A DNA stretch of 64,000 bases, taken from contig NZ_LDTB01000001.1 in NCBI RefSeq assembly GCF_001476895.1, forward strand, positions 1-64,000, read 5' to 3'. The notes under the pieces were generated by a model. The model saw only the letters and a program-made list of their open reading frames with translations. It had not been told where the DNA came from and did not search any database. This stretch comes from Sphingomonas endophytica. Its GTDB lineage: Bacteria; Pseudomonadota; Alphaproteobacteria; Sphingomonadales; Sphingomonadaceae. Position numbers and translations under genes: made by a program. Of this stretch, positions 18,582-25,545 are shown piece after piece. Numbering within the stretch: position 1 is the stretch's first letter; each line of letters opens with the position of its first letter.

Positions 18582-19221
18582 GCCTGCCAAGGCCTTCACG
18601 GACGACCTCAAGGGCAAACAATTCGGTACGATTTTGGCCGACCCGCCATGGCGGTTCCAAAACCGAACGGGAAAGATGGCGCCAGAACATGGTCGTCTCA
18701 GCCGGTACGGTACCATGGACCTGTCAGAGATTATGTCGTTGCCGGTGCAGAGCGTCGCCGCTGAACCCTCTCACCTGTACCTATGGGTGCCCAACGCTCT
18801 GCTGCCCGAAGGCCTTCAAGTGATGAAAGCCTGGGGCTTCGACTACAAATCGAACTTCGTCTGGCACAAGGTTCGCAAGGACGGCGGATCAGACGGCAGG
18901 GGAGTGGGCTTTTACTTCCGAAACGTGACCGAGCTGGTTCTATTTGGGGTTCGCGGTAAAAACGCGCGAACTCTTCAACCGGGGCGAACGCAAGTGAACC
19001 TGCTCGGAACGCGCAAGCGCGAGCATAGCCGTAAGCCAGACGAGTTTTATGACATCGTCGAGGCCTGTAGTTGGGGGCCGAGGCTTGAAATCTTCGCGCG
19101 AGGCACTCGAAAAGGGTGGACGACGTGGGGTGATCAAGCGGACAACTACGAGATCGGCTGGGATACGTATTCGCACAACAGCCGCTCGGGAATCGATGGC
19201 CTGTTGGATGCGGCCGAATAG
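18571..19221 (+). CDS. MT-A70-family DNA adenine methyltransferase (restriction-modification partner)
   Basis: 216 aa. SAM-dependent N6-adenine methyltransferase with the catalytic motif ADPPWRFQNRTGK, then HLYLWVPNALLPEGLQVMKA, WHKVRKDG and ELVLFGVRGK, and PDEFYDIVEACSWGPRLEIF near the C-terminus. Start ATG 18571 lies inside the end of the endonuclease gene in another frame. The order endonuclease then methylase is risky for a host unless the methylase has its own promoter; none is obvious. It should protect the site cut by its neighbour. Confidence 0.88.
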   Translation: MRSEPAKAFTDDLKGKQFGTILADPPWRFQNRTGKMAPEHGRLSRYGTMDLSEIMSLPVQSVAAEPSHLYLWVPNALLPEGLQVMKAWGFDYKSNFVWHKVRKDGGSDGRGVGFYFRNVTELVLFGVRGKNARTLQPGRTQVNLLGTRKREHSRKPDEFYDIVEACSWGPRLEIFARGTRKGWTTWGDQADNYEIGWDTYSHNSRSGIDGLLDAAE

Positions 19222-19398
19222 GCGTGGTGCTCCGCTTTGGGCGTCGTGATTGCGAAACTGGTGCGCTGAAGTCACGGAACGGAATAAAAACAAATAGTGG
19301 CCGTTTAGGGGTTGTCTTGCGGCTCCAGGCGTGAATGATGGTCATGGCGCTGCTGCAGTCTCGCTGTTGAGGCTGGCACGTCATAGAAGGAGACCATC

Positions 19399-19578
19399 AT
19401 GTCAAAACTCCCTCCCGGGAGCACCGCCCCGCGATCCGGCCAATACGAGCAGGTCGGACCGCGCGGAGGCTCCACCGGCGTCGAGCGCACGGTTGTGAAG
19501 GGTGAGCCTTTGCCTCCGACCCCTCGGCCGGGCATGGGGTATCGTCTGGTTGATCCAACGAAGACGAACGGTCGGTAA
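19399..19578 (+). CDS. YjzC-like small protein
   Basis: 59 aa, MSKLPPGSTAPRSGQYEQVG at the start, then ERTVVKGEPLPPTPRPGMGY and a basic end. The pattern PG..AP.SGQY ... TVVKGE.LPPTP resembles YjzC-type small proteins of unknown function. An excellent ribosome-binding site, AAGGAG, lies six bases before ATG 19399. It stands alone between the restriction-modification pair and the recombinase. Confidence 0.65.
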   Translation: MSKLPPGSTAPRSGQYEQVGPRGGSTGVERTVVKGEPLPPTPRPGMGYRLVDPTKTNGR

Positions 19579-19696
19579 TCCTCCGGGTGTGACACAGGAG
19601 CGCCGATAGCTCTTTGGACCCTGTCAGTACGCAGGCCTCGAGCCCATGCGCTGATATTCCACAAACGAGGCGCGGCCTAACGATCCGCACGGAACG

Positions 19697-19730
19697 ACGG
19701 GCGGCTCCGCATCAGTGGGGTCGCCCGTTT
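19697..19730 (+). terminator. Possible terminator after the YjzC-like gene
   Basis: ACGGGCGGCTCC and GGGGTCGCCCGT pair around GCATCAGT, followed by only two or three T. The stem includes G-T pairs and the T-run is short, so this is a weak call. Confidence 0.35.
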
Positions 19731-19758
19731 CCGCGTCAGGCCGAAAAAAGCAGGGCGT

Positions 19759-20334
19759 TCATCCCCGCTTCTCGACGCGCTGAATCGCTGCGCGACTGAC
19801 GCCATATTCTTTCGCCAGCACCCCGAGGGACACCCCGGAAGCTCGCCGGGCCCTTACCGTCTCCTGCTGATCCCTCGAAAGCGCTGAGGGCCGCCCGAGG
19901 GTTTTCCCCTCAGCTTTGGCGCGCGACAGGCCTGCTTGCGTCCGCTCGATCAACAGGTCTCGCTCGAACTCCGCAACGGCAGACAGGACGGTCATCGTCA
20001 TCTTCCCGGCGGGACTTGTCAGGTCCGCCCCGCCAAGCGCGAGGCAGTGGACGCGGACGCCTTCTGCTGCCAGCCGTTCCACGGTGGCGCGGACGTCCAT
20101 CGCGTTTCGTCCCAGGCGGTCGAGCTTGGTAACGATCAGGACGTCTCCCGCTTCCAGGCGGTCGACGAGGCGGACGAAGCCCACGCGCTCCATGGCGGCC
20201 ACAGAGCCGGACACGGTCTCCTCCACGACGCGCCTCGGAGCGACGGCAAAGCCGGCGGCGGCAATCTCACGGACTTGATTGTCGGTGGTCTGGTCAGCGG
20301 TGGAGACGCGGCAGTAGGCGAAGGTGCGAGCCAT
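19759..20334 (-). CDS. Serine recombinase (resolvase/invertase family)
   Basis: 191 aa. The catalytic serine is in FAYCRVSTADQTTDNQ near residue 10; DVLIVTKLDRLGRNAMD and SAVAEFERDLLIERTQAGL complete the catalytic domain, followed by the E-helix and a C-terminal HTH (SLGVLAKEYGVSRAAIQRVE). Length and layout match transposon resolvases and DNA invertases. No res site or invertible segment was recognised next to it, so its job in the element is open. Confidence 0.92.
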   Translation of the reverse strand: MARTFAYCRVSTADQTTDNQVREIAAAGFAVAPRRVVEETVSGSVAAMERVGFVRLVDRLEAGDVLIVTKLDRLGRNAMDVRATVERLAAEGVRVHCLALGGADLTSPAGKMTMTVLSAVAEFERDLLIERTQAGLSRAKAEGKTLGRPSALSRDQQETVRARRASGVSLGVLAKEYGVSRAAIQRVEKRG

Positions 20335-20462
20335 GGAGTGGACTCCTGTAACGAAACTGTGGCTCGTTATTAGCGGTGGATCGGAAAGGCTGTCAACCTA
20401 CTTTCCGATACAGGCGTCAGGTCTGCATCGAAACCGCTCGATTTCGATACAGCCCCGCACGA

Positions 20463-20624
20463 TCAGGCGGCCTTCTGTGTGCCAGCTGGCTCCGGCATCA
20501 GCAGGCGCTCCACTCGCCCGATAGCCGCTGCTGCCCTCCCCAGCGCCTCGACCTCGAAAGCACGATGCGCCATCGGGTCGATGTTAGCCCGTGCAGCGAG
20601 ACGCCCAAACTCTTTATCGTTCAT
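20463..20624 (-). CDS. Hypothetical small protein in the element
   Basis: 53 aa, starting MNDKEFGRLAARANIDPMAH and mostly helical. Not recognised. It lies between the recombinase and the phage module, ATG 20624. The frame extends upstream without stronger signal. Reported because spacing and composition fit the module. Confidence 0.4.
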   Translation of the reverse strand: MNDKEFGRLAARANIDPMAHRAFEVEALGRAAAAIGRVERLLMPEPAGTQKAA

Positions 20625-20732
20625 CAGTACCCCCGTTTGTGGAACCACGGAAGTAGCGCGACGACGCACGTAAGTCATTGAAAATGAATTGCCATTAAGC
20701 CGAAGGTCGGGCTAACGGAAGTATCACGCTTA

Positions 20733-20746
20733 CCCCCTACCGGGGG
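20733..20746. other. GC hairpin in a 247-bp gap without a gene
   Basis: CCCCC-TACC-GGGGG lies between the end of the gp14-like gene and the next small gene. No T-run follows on either strand. The rest of 20625-20871 holds nothing I recognise. Confidence 0.35.
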
Positions 20747-20871
20747 GGCGGCGGCATTTGCGCCCTGCGGTATCCCGCTTCGGATTTTTGCAGTGAAACT
20801 AACGAACCTTTGTGTGCGGCTGCGTAGGCAGTGTCTTCAATCAACCATCGACGTCGTCCATCGTCTTGAAT

Positions 20872-21360
20872 CTAATCCGATTTACGAGCTTGCGCTTTAA
20901 TTTTTGCGTCCTTGATCCCCGACCACGCCGAAGCGGCGCTTGAGGCGATCTGGAGCCCGGCCCCGAGGGGCGTCGGCTTACTGATGCGGGACAGCATGGA
21001 GTTGGCCTCGGCCTCGGTGGACCGATGCTTGCTCTCCATGTTCGCGATGGTGCGGGAGCCCTGAAGCTCGCCCTGCATGGCGCTGTCGAGCAGCAGGCCC
21101 TCAATCGAGCCGGAGTTGAGCCCCAAGCCCGCCTCGCCAGCGGCGGTGCGGATTTGTGCCTGCTCACGGCGCGAGACGCGCATCTGGTCGAACAGCTCGC
21201 CCGTGGCTTCCTGCCGGGTCTCCTCGCGGACGACCGCGCGCTGTTCGTTGATGGCCTTGGTCTGGGCGTTGGCGCTCTGGATTTGGCCGACGACAGATGC
21301 CGTCGTTCCGGCGACCGCCGTAGCGCCGACGATGATCGCAGCGGTGACGGGGTCACACAT
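20872..21360 (-). CDS. Phage internal virion protein, T7 gp14-like
   Basis: 162 aa. MCDPVTAAIIVGATAVAGTT at the N-terminus is a hydrophobic glycine/alanine segment, followed by a long Q/E/R-rich helix (AINEQRAVVREETRQEATGE) and GLNSGSIEGLLLDSAMQG. This is the layout of gp14-type internal core proteins of T7-like podoviruses, which are ejected to line the DNA channel. The stop codon of the upstream 50-aa gene abuts its ATG. Large partner proteins gp15/gp16 are absent, so it is either a remnant or reused. Confidence 0.65.
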   Translation of the reverse strand: MCDPVTAAIIVGATAVAGTTASVVGQIQSANAQTKAINEQRAVVREETRQEATGELFDQMRVSRREQAQIRTAAGEAGLGLNSGSIEGLLLDSAMQGELQGSRTIANMESKHRSTEAEANSMLSRISKPTPLGAGLQIASSAASAWSGIKDAKIKAQARKSD

Positions 21361-21513
21361 TCAAGCCGCCAGCGCTCGGGGGGAATTGGTGATGCGTGCG
21401 GACAGCTCCGCAGGGTTGTCGCAACGATTGCGGAACACGAGGCGGGCAAAGCGGTCGCGCTGCCATTGTTCGGGCAGCAGGCGCGCGTAATGGGCGAAAA
21501 GGAAGCGGGGCAT
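21361..21513 (-). CDS. Small phage-module protein
   Basis: 50 aa, beginning MPRFLFAHYARLLPEQWQRD and rich in Arg and aromatic residues. The stop codon is followed directly by the gp14-like start (TGA ATG), so the two are coupled. Not recognised. Confidence 0.5.
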   Translation of the reverse strand: MPRFLFAHYARLLPEQWQRDRFARLVFRNRCDNPAELSARITNSPRALAA

Positions 21514-21526
21514 TGAAGAGCTTTCG

Positions 21527-21739
21527 TTAGAGGTACAGGCGGGCATAGGTGCCCGCCATGAGGCGCTTGATGGCGCGGCTCTGCCGCCGCTTCCGCTGGA
21601 TGCAGGGGCGACAGGCGTAGCGCCGTCCGTCGGGTTTCCCACGGTCCACCTCAAACCGCTGCACGGGCAGCGCGGTGGAGCATTGGAAACACCATTTACA
21701 CCCCGGCGGAACCGGGGCGGGGATGATGCGGCGTGGCAT
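21527..21739 (-). CDS. Small zinc-ribbon phage protein, copy A
   Basis: 70 aa. Two cysteine pairs, CKWCFQC at residues ~14-20 and YACRPC at ~41-46, separated by a stretch ending FEVDRGKPDGRR, resemble the N-terminal zinc-binding unit of endonuclease VII/HNH-type phage proteins without the nuclease part. Clearly a paralogue of the 70-aa protein at 22018-22230: both share (W/Y)CFQC, LP...F..DR, DG(R/K)R and CR.C. The highly basic C-terminus suggests nucleic-acid binding (inference). Confidence 0.6.
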   Translation of the reverse strand: MPRRIIPAPVPPGCKWCFQCSTALPVQRFEVDRGKPDGRRYACRPCIQRKRRQSRAIKRLMAGTYARLYL

Positions 21740-21741
21740 GT

Positions 21742-21867
21742 TCAGGATGTAGGCGAGAGAGCCTCAAAGCGGCCCGTGGGAAGCCGGAGGACGGCAGAGA
21801 GGTGGTCTGGTCTACTCCGCCGCTCCGGCATCCACTTCAGGCGTGTTTTGTAGCCCTTACGCTGCAC
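21742..21867 (-). CDS. Possible very small gene in the phage module
   Basis: 41 codons from GTG 21867, overlapping the end of the previous gene by 11 bases and ending two bases before the next ATG. The protein is basic (KGYKTRLKWMPERRSRPDHL). It fits the dense packing but has no recognised relative. Confidence 0.3.
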   Translation of the reverse strand: MQRKGYKTRLKWMPERRSRPDHLSAVLRLPTGRFEALSPTS

Positions 21868-22021
21868 GGCTCCGGGGAACCGGACGAACCGCGTAGAGCG
21901 GACAATTCACCCCACCGCACTGGGCGACCTGCTCGCGCCACGTCCCCGGCTGATAGGGATCATGTACGCACTCCCGACACTTGGCATCGATCCGGGAGCG
22001 GAGGGACGCTCGGGCAGTCAT
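21857..22021 (-). CDS. Small Cys-cluster phage protein
   Basis: 54 aa. RIDAKCRECVHDPYQPGTWR followed by VAQCGGVNCPLY, giving C-x2-C and C-x4-C pairs. I recognise this IDAKC.EC..DP..PGTWR..V..C....CPLY pattern from short proteins of phages and prophages; function unknown, probably a metal-binding fold. Its ATG overlaps the TGA of the zinc-ribbon gene (ATGA). Confidence 0.65.
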   Translation of the reverse strand: MTARASLRSRIDAKCRECVHDPYQPGTWREQVAQCGGVNCPLYAVRPVPRSRAA

Positions 22022-22230
22022 GCCGCCAGCTGGAACTTCAAGCGCGCGCGGCGTCGTCGGTCGCGGAGATGGCGGGCAGCATTGTCGCAGGTGCGGCATG
22101 TGATCCGCTTTCCATCGTGGCGGTTCCGGTCAGCCGCGAAGGAAGCGGCGGGGAGGACGACGGCACACTGGAAGCAGTATCGTGAGCCTTCCGGCACCGG
22201 CACGGGCGGCTGCTTGCGAAGCCGTCCCAT
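22018..22230 (-). CDS. Small zinc-ribbon phage protein, copy B
   Basis: 70 aa, the same length as copy A at 21527-21739. RYCFQCAVVLPAASFAADRN and ITCRTCDNAARH carry the two cysteine pairs. ATG 22230 shares a base with the stop codon of the upstream gene (TGATG), which fixes the start; GTG 22239 is less likely. Two diverged copies in one small module suggest an old tandem duplication split by later genes. Confidence 0.62.
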   Translation of the reverse strand: MGRLRKQPPVPVPEGSRYCFQCAVVLPAASFAADRNRHDGKRITCRTCDNAARHLRDRRRRARLKFQLAA

Positions 22231-22418
22231 CAAAGCCACGTCTTCGGCTTCATGGGTGCGGAGAAGCCATCGACGTAGGAGATTTGGACCAAGCCGCCGC
22301 CGAGGTCAGTGGCGACAGCTCCGCCGTTCGCCGAGCCTCGAAAGCGCGACCTATCGTTGATCGCGAGGTCGTTCAGTTTTGGGTCGTAGGTTTCGATGTG
22401 AGTGGGAAGGTCGGCCAT
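22230..22418 (-). CDS. Hypothetical phage-module protein
   Basis: 62 aa, MADLPTHIETYDPKLNDLAI at the start, then GLVQISYVDGFSAPMKPKTW. Looks like a small soluble beta protein. Not recognised. Coupled to the zinc-ribbon gene by TGATG; the previous gene ends 21 bp upstream. Confidence 0.5.
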   Translation of the reverse strand: MADLPTHIETYDPKLNDLAINDRSRFRGSANGGAVATDLGGGLVQISYVDGFSAPMKPKTWL

Positions 22419-22439
22419 TCGGTTTTCCTTGGTGTGTGT

Positions 22440-22775
22440 TTAGGCTTCGTCGCGGTTGAGACCCCACGGCTCCCGGCGGCGGCGCTGCAAAGCGGCGGGA
22501 CGAGGCTCCGGGGGCGGGGACAGTTTGGGCGCTTGCATGTCCGTGGACACCGCGACCGGCTCCACCTTCGCCACTCTGGTTTGCAGGCGTTCGGATGGGA
22601 GCCGCTTGATGGGTTCACCCATGTCGACGCGGACCAGTCCCCCCGGCAACGCCGTCTCGGTTTCCCGATGGCGTTCAGCGAAACGGTTGGAGCCGGAGTC
22701 GTAGGGGTTCGGCCCGGTATCGCCGGGGCGGGTCGGTCGGCTGACCCATCCCCGCAAGCGGGAGTAATGGGCCAT
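22440..22775 (-). CDS. Hypothetical phage-module protein, proline/arginine-rich
   Basis: 111 aa starting MAHYSRLRGWVSRPTRPGDT and ending in a disordered P/R-rich tail. The ATG shares a base with the stop codon of the coiled-coil gene (TGATG). Not recognised; composition suggests an intrinsically disordered or nucleic-acid-contacting protein. Confidence 0.5.
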   Translation of the reverse strand: MAHYSRLRGWVSRPTRPGDTGPNPYDSGSNRFAERHRETETALPGGLVRVDMGEPIKRLPSERLQTRVAKVEPVAVSTDMQAPKLSPPPEPRPAALQRRRREPWGLNRDEA

Positions 22776-23473
22776 CAACGCATTTCGTGCTGACGGTTCT
22801 GGACGATCTTATCGACCCGCGCCGCGATACGCTGACTGCGCTGCTTCTCCGCCGCAAGTCGGCGCACTTCATGGTCCTCCGCTAGGCGTTCGTTCTGATC
22901 GCGAATGCGATCCTGCGTCACCTTCGCGGCTTCAGCGCGAAGCTGGTCACCTTCGCGGCCTTCAAGGAGGCGGATGCGACGGCGAACGTCTTCCAAGGCG
23001 GCTTCGCGGGCCCTGCGCGCTTCGTTCTGGTAGCGAGGGATGGGAACACCTTGAGGATTGCCCTCTTCGTCATGCTCCTTGCTGTATCCGGCAACATCCG
23101 CCAACTCATCGGACAGACGGTCTGCTTCCCGCTGCATATGATAGATTTCGCGCATGATGCCAAAACTGACGCGCTCGTACTCGTTCGCCTCTTTGTGGAT
23201 ACCCGCCAGTACCTTGACGCGGTAAGAATTCTTCTCCAGCTCCTCACGGATGAACTGGCGCTCGAAGATGGCGTGATCTGCCTTCACGGTGGCCATCTTC
23301 TCTGCAACGCGCTGTCGCATTTCAGGAGGTAGGCCCGTGAGGACTGGCTCCCCGAGCTGCACATTGCCCACTGCCGTAGCGGAGCTGGGAACGTCTCGGT
23401 GATCGAACGACGCGAGTTCCGCTTCGGTCGGGATCGGGGCCGGGGTAAAGTCGGGGATGGTAGTGTCAGTCAT
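22775..23473 (-). CDS. Coiled-coil phage-module protein
   Basis: 232 aa. A flexible acidic/proline N-terminus (TIPDFTPAPIPTEAELASFD) is followed from about residue 60 by near-continuous heptad helix (ERVSFGIMREIYHMQREADR and EDVRRRIRLLEGREGDQLRA). Could be a scaffolding, tail or core protein; I do not recognise the family. First gene of the minus-strand module; its 5' leader begins at the phage-type promoter candidates 265-500 bp upstream. ATG 23473 is preceded by GAAAG at seven bases. Confidence 0.55.
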   Translation of the reverse strand: MTDTTIPDFTPAPIPTEAELASFDHRDVPSSATAVGNVQLGEPVLTGLPPEMRQRVAEKMATVKADHAIFERQFIREELEKNSYRVKVLAGIHKEANEYERVSFGIMREIYHMQREADRLSDELADVAGYSKEHDEEGNPQGVPIPRYQNEARRAREAALEDVRRRIRLLEGREGDQLRAEAAKVTQDRIRDQNERLAEDHEVRRLAAEKQRSQRIAARVDKIVQNRQHEMR

Positions 23474-23546
23474 TGATAGGCTTTCGAGGGAAGCGCCAAG
23501 GCGGCGCGGGATACTGGCAGACACCAGCGGTGGGCCATCGGGCCTT

Positions 23547-23638
23547 GCGGGGCACGACGGGGCTTCTGATCCAAGGGATCAAAACTGAATGGGAGTGGTG
23601 CGCCCTGCCGTGCCCCGCTGGTCAGCAGGGCGCACCAC
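23547..23638 (-). other. Highly structured leader with possible pseudoknot
   Basis: Within the 527-bp gap 23474-24000, which has no convincing gene. On the minus strand GTGGTGCGCCCTGC (23638-23625) pairs perfectly with GCAGGGCGCACCAC (23608-23595). The 16-nt loop contains GCGGGGCACG (23618-23609), which can pair over 10 bp with CGTGCCCCGC (23556-23547) downstream. A small hairpin GATCC-CTT-GGATC lies between. The two helices together describe an H-type pseudoknot in the 5' leader of the phage module. Confidence 0.5.
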
Positions 23639-23710
23639 AAGGGACCTCAACCCGCGACAACGGCGGGGAGGTCACCTGTCTGGGAATGGAGTTGTGAGAA
23701 GGTCGCATAG

Positions 23711-23728
23711 CTGAAGGTACACCTTCAG
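23711..23728. promoter_or_regulatory. Palindrome directly after a phage-type promoter candidate
   Basis: CTGAAGGT-AC-ACCTTCAG, an 8-bp inverted repeat. It starts about 10 bases downstream of the promoter-like site at 23738-23760 in the minus direction, so a transcript would begin with this hairpin; otherwise it could be an operator. Confidence 0.45.
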
Positions 23729-23737
23729 TATGATCCT

Positions 23738-23760
23738 TCCTCCGAGGGTGGGCTTTAATT
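23738..23760 (-). promoter_or_regulatory. T3/T7-type phage RNA polymerase promoter candidate, copy 1
   Basis: Minus strand reads AATTAAAGCCCACCCTCGG followed by AGGA. It matches its sister at 23968-23990 over about 36 bp with few changes and points into the phage module. It agrees with the T3 promoter at about 13 of 23 positions, counted by eye. Confidence 0.4.
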
Positions 23761-23967
23761 GCGGGGCTGGGTCAAGCCCAATGGAAGGTCGCGTATCCGG
23801 CGACCGCTGCTGGTGAGCTTGACCGACCCCTTTTCCGCGGTGGTCGCGAGCGAGGCTAAATGCCTCTCCTGACCCGCAGCACTCCACGCTACCGACGTGG
23901 GGCTATTGGTCTTAAGGCCGGGGCATCAGAGGCGGGATCTTCCTAGGTTACCCTTATATATGTTCCA

Positions 23968-23990
23968 CCCTCCGAGAGTGAGCTTTAATT
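23968..23990 (-). promoter_or_regulatory. T3/T7-type phage RNA polymerase promoter candidate, copy 2
   Basis: Minus strand reads AATTAAAGCTCACTCTCGG followed by AGGG. The T3 promoter is AATTAACCCTCACTAAAGG then GAGA: AATTAA, CTCACT and the +1 GG fall in the same register, about 15 of 23 positions. It lies ten bases past the integrase stop codon and fires toward the phage module. No phage RNA polymerase gene is in the window. Confidence 0.45.
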
Positions 23991-24000
23991 GCGGATGCGG

Positions 24001-25428
24001 TCAGGTGAGCAGGCCCGGATAGGCCAACATCGCGACAATCTGGGCACGACGCTGAAGAGATACGCCGCGCCCATACACTCCGAAAGTGATGCCCTTCTTT
24101 TCGTGACCGACGACCTGGGCGACCTCCGTTTCCGGTACGCTCGCCGCCTCCCACTGCGCCACCGCGTTCTTCCTGAAGGAATGGAATGCCGCCTGCCGGT
24201 CGGTGAACCCCAGTGACTGCTTGAACCGGGTGAACTCCTTCCCCGCGTCAGCGCCCGCCTTCTTTCCGGGTCCCTCGGGATTGAAGCCGGGCCACAGGCG
24301 ATCTTCCGCCCCCCCTCGCGTCCGCGAGAGCAGCCAAGATAGGCTCGGGTGAACGGGCACCTGCCGGTTGCCCGCAGGCGTCTTCGCGTCCCTCACGTCA
24401 AACACGTCGATGTTGTCGACCTTCTTCAGGTTCGCCCATGTTAGGCTCGCAATTTCGTCCAGGCGCATCCCACTGAACAGGGCGACCAGCATCACCTCCC
24501 GCAAGTCGGATCGCTTCGGGCCGGGGTTTAGCAGGCGCTCAAGTTCCTCGGGCTCCCAGGGACGGTATCCCTTAACATTGACCCCGGCGCGCAGACGGGT
24601 GCGATGACCGCTGAAGGGGTTCCGGCCCTCGGCGTAGCCGCGTTCGCTTGCCCATTCCCATAGCGCCTGAAGGGTCGCGGCGTGGCGGTTACGCGTTGCG
24701 TCCGACAGGCCTTTGTCCCGGCCGCCAAAGGCGTCCTGAAGGTCGTCCCACGTCATGGCCCGTGCTGCGGAGGAACGTGCCCACGCGCTGTCGAGGTGGC
24801 GCAAGGCGTCCATGAACCGCGCCGCGTCCGGGCGGCCAATCCCGCGAATGGGCTTGTCCCGCCAATAACCCGCGAACAGCGCGAAGGTGGCGCGCTTCTG
24901 CTGCTCGGTGTTGCTTTCCTTCAGGCCCGTCTGAGTCTTCCACAGCTTCATGTAGTCGCTCGCAAGCTGGCTGAACGACGGTTCGAACTCATGCCGCACG
25001 TCAGGCTTGCGGCCAAGGAGGGTCGTTCGTGCGTCATGGAGAGCTGCCAATCTCGCACCCGCTTCAGGGGACGGCTCCTCCTCATGGGGCGTGGCCTCGG
25101 CAATCTTCTCAATCTCGTAATCGATACCCGCATCGACGGGCTCTTGTCCGAGGGTGTGAACCTGAAAGCGGCCCGCCGCCGCCGCTTGAAGGGTGTCCTC
25201 GTACACGCGCCGCAGGGTCGAACGAGCGTCCTGCGCCAGCCCCTCACGCTCTGCCCACTGTACCCTTAAGGCGTTCTCCCATTGGTCAGCCTCGATCTGA
25301 GCGAGCTTGCGGCTGGTGGCCTTCAGCGTGCGATACAGAAACTCGCGGTCGTCATGGTGCGGGCGGTGAACCAGGGGAATGCGAACCTTCGCCTCGAAGC
25401 GATTGTGACGTGGGCGGATGGCGGCCAT
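24001..25428 (-). CDS. int: Tyrosine site-specific recombinase (integrase)
   Basis: 475 aa, phage P4-like size. The C-terminal catalytic domain shows FSGMRLDEIASLTWANLKKV (first Arg), HSFRKNAVAQWE (His-x2-Arg) and VVGHEKKGITFGVYG (His and the nucleophile Tyr). An N-terminal arm-binding domain and a SAM-like core domain precede it. ATG 25428 is chosen because AGGA lies six bases upstream; the frame continues into the arm-site region. It lies beside attR and catalyses integration at the tRNA-Gln 3' end. Confidence 0.93.
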   Translation of the reverse strand: MAAIRPRHNRFEAKVRIPLVHRPHHDDREFLYRTLKATSRKLAQIEADQWENALRVQWAEREGLAQDARSTLRRVYEDTLQAAAAGRFQVHTLGQEPVDAGIDYEIEKIAEATPHEEEPSPEAGARLAALHDARTTLLGRKPDVRHEFEPSFSQLASDYMKLWKTQTGLKESNTEQQKRATFALFAGYWRDKPIRGIGRPDAARFMDALRHLDSAWARSSAARAMTWDDLQDAFGGRDKGLSDATRNRHAATLQALWEWASERGYAEGRNPFSGHRTRLRAGVNVKGYRPWEPEELERLLNPGPKRSDLREVMLVALFSGMRLDEIASLTWANLKKVDNIDVFDVRDAKTPAGNRQVPVHPSLSWLLSRTRGGAEDRLWPGFNPEGPGKKAGADAGKEFTRFKQSLGFTDRQAAFHSFRKNAVAQWEAASVPETEVAQVVGHEKKGITFGVYGRGVSLQRRAQIVAMLAYPGLLT

Positions 25429-25447
25429 GAGCGGTCCTGAAGGAGCG

Positions 25448-25483
25448 TGTGGGGCAGGTTTGTGGGGCAGTTCTGTGGGGCGC
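25448..25483 (+). other. Right integrase arm-type sites (three copies)
   Basis: TGTGGGGCAG at 25448-25457 and 25461-25470, and TGTGGGGCGC at 25474-25483, spaced exactly 13 bp and in the same orientation as the left-end copies. They overlap the likely integrase promoter and leader, which would allow integrase to control its own expression (inference). Confidence 0.65.
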
Positions 25484-25545
25484 AAGCCCGCAGAAAACAA
25501 GCATTTCCTGCAAATTTAGGTGCTTGAATCCCCCTCTGCTCCGCC

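Noticed and set aside
19759..20334. Serine recombinase as the integrase of the element
   Set aside because: The tRNA 3'-end att repeat and arm sites next to the tyrosine recombinase at 24001-25428 fit that enzyme; the serine recombinase is small resolvase type.
20895..20915. AATTAAAGCG string in the gp14-like gene as a third phage promoter
   Set aside because: Shares only the AATTAA part; the CTCACT and GG elements are missing, and it is coding sequence.
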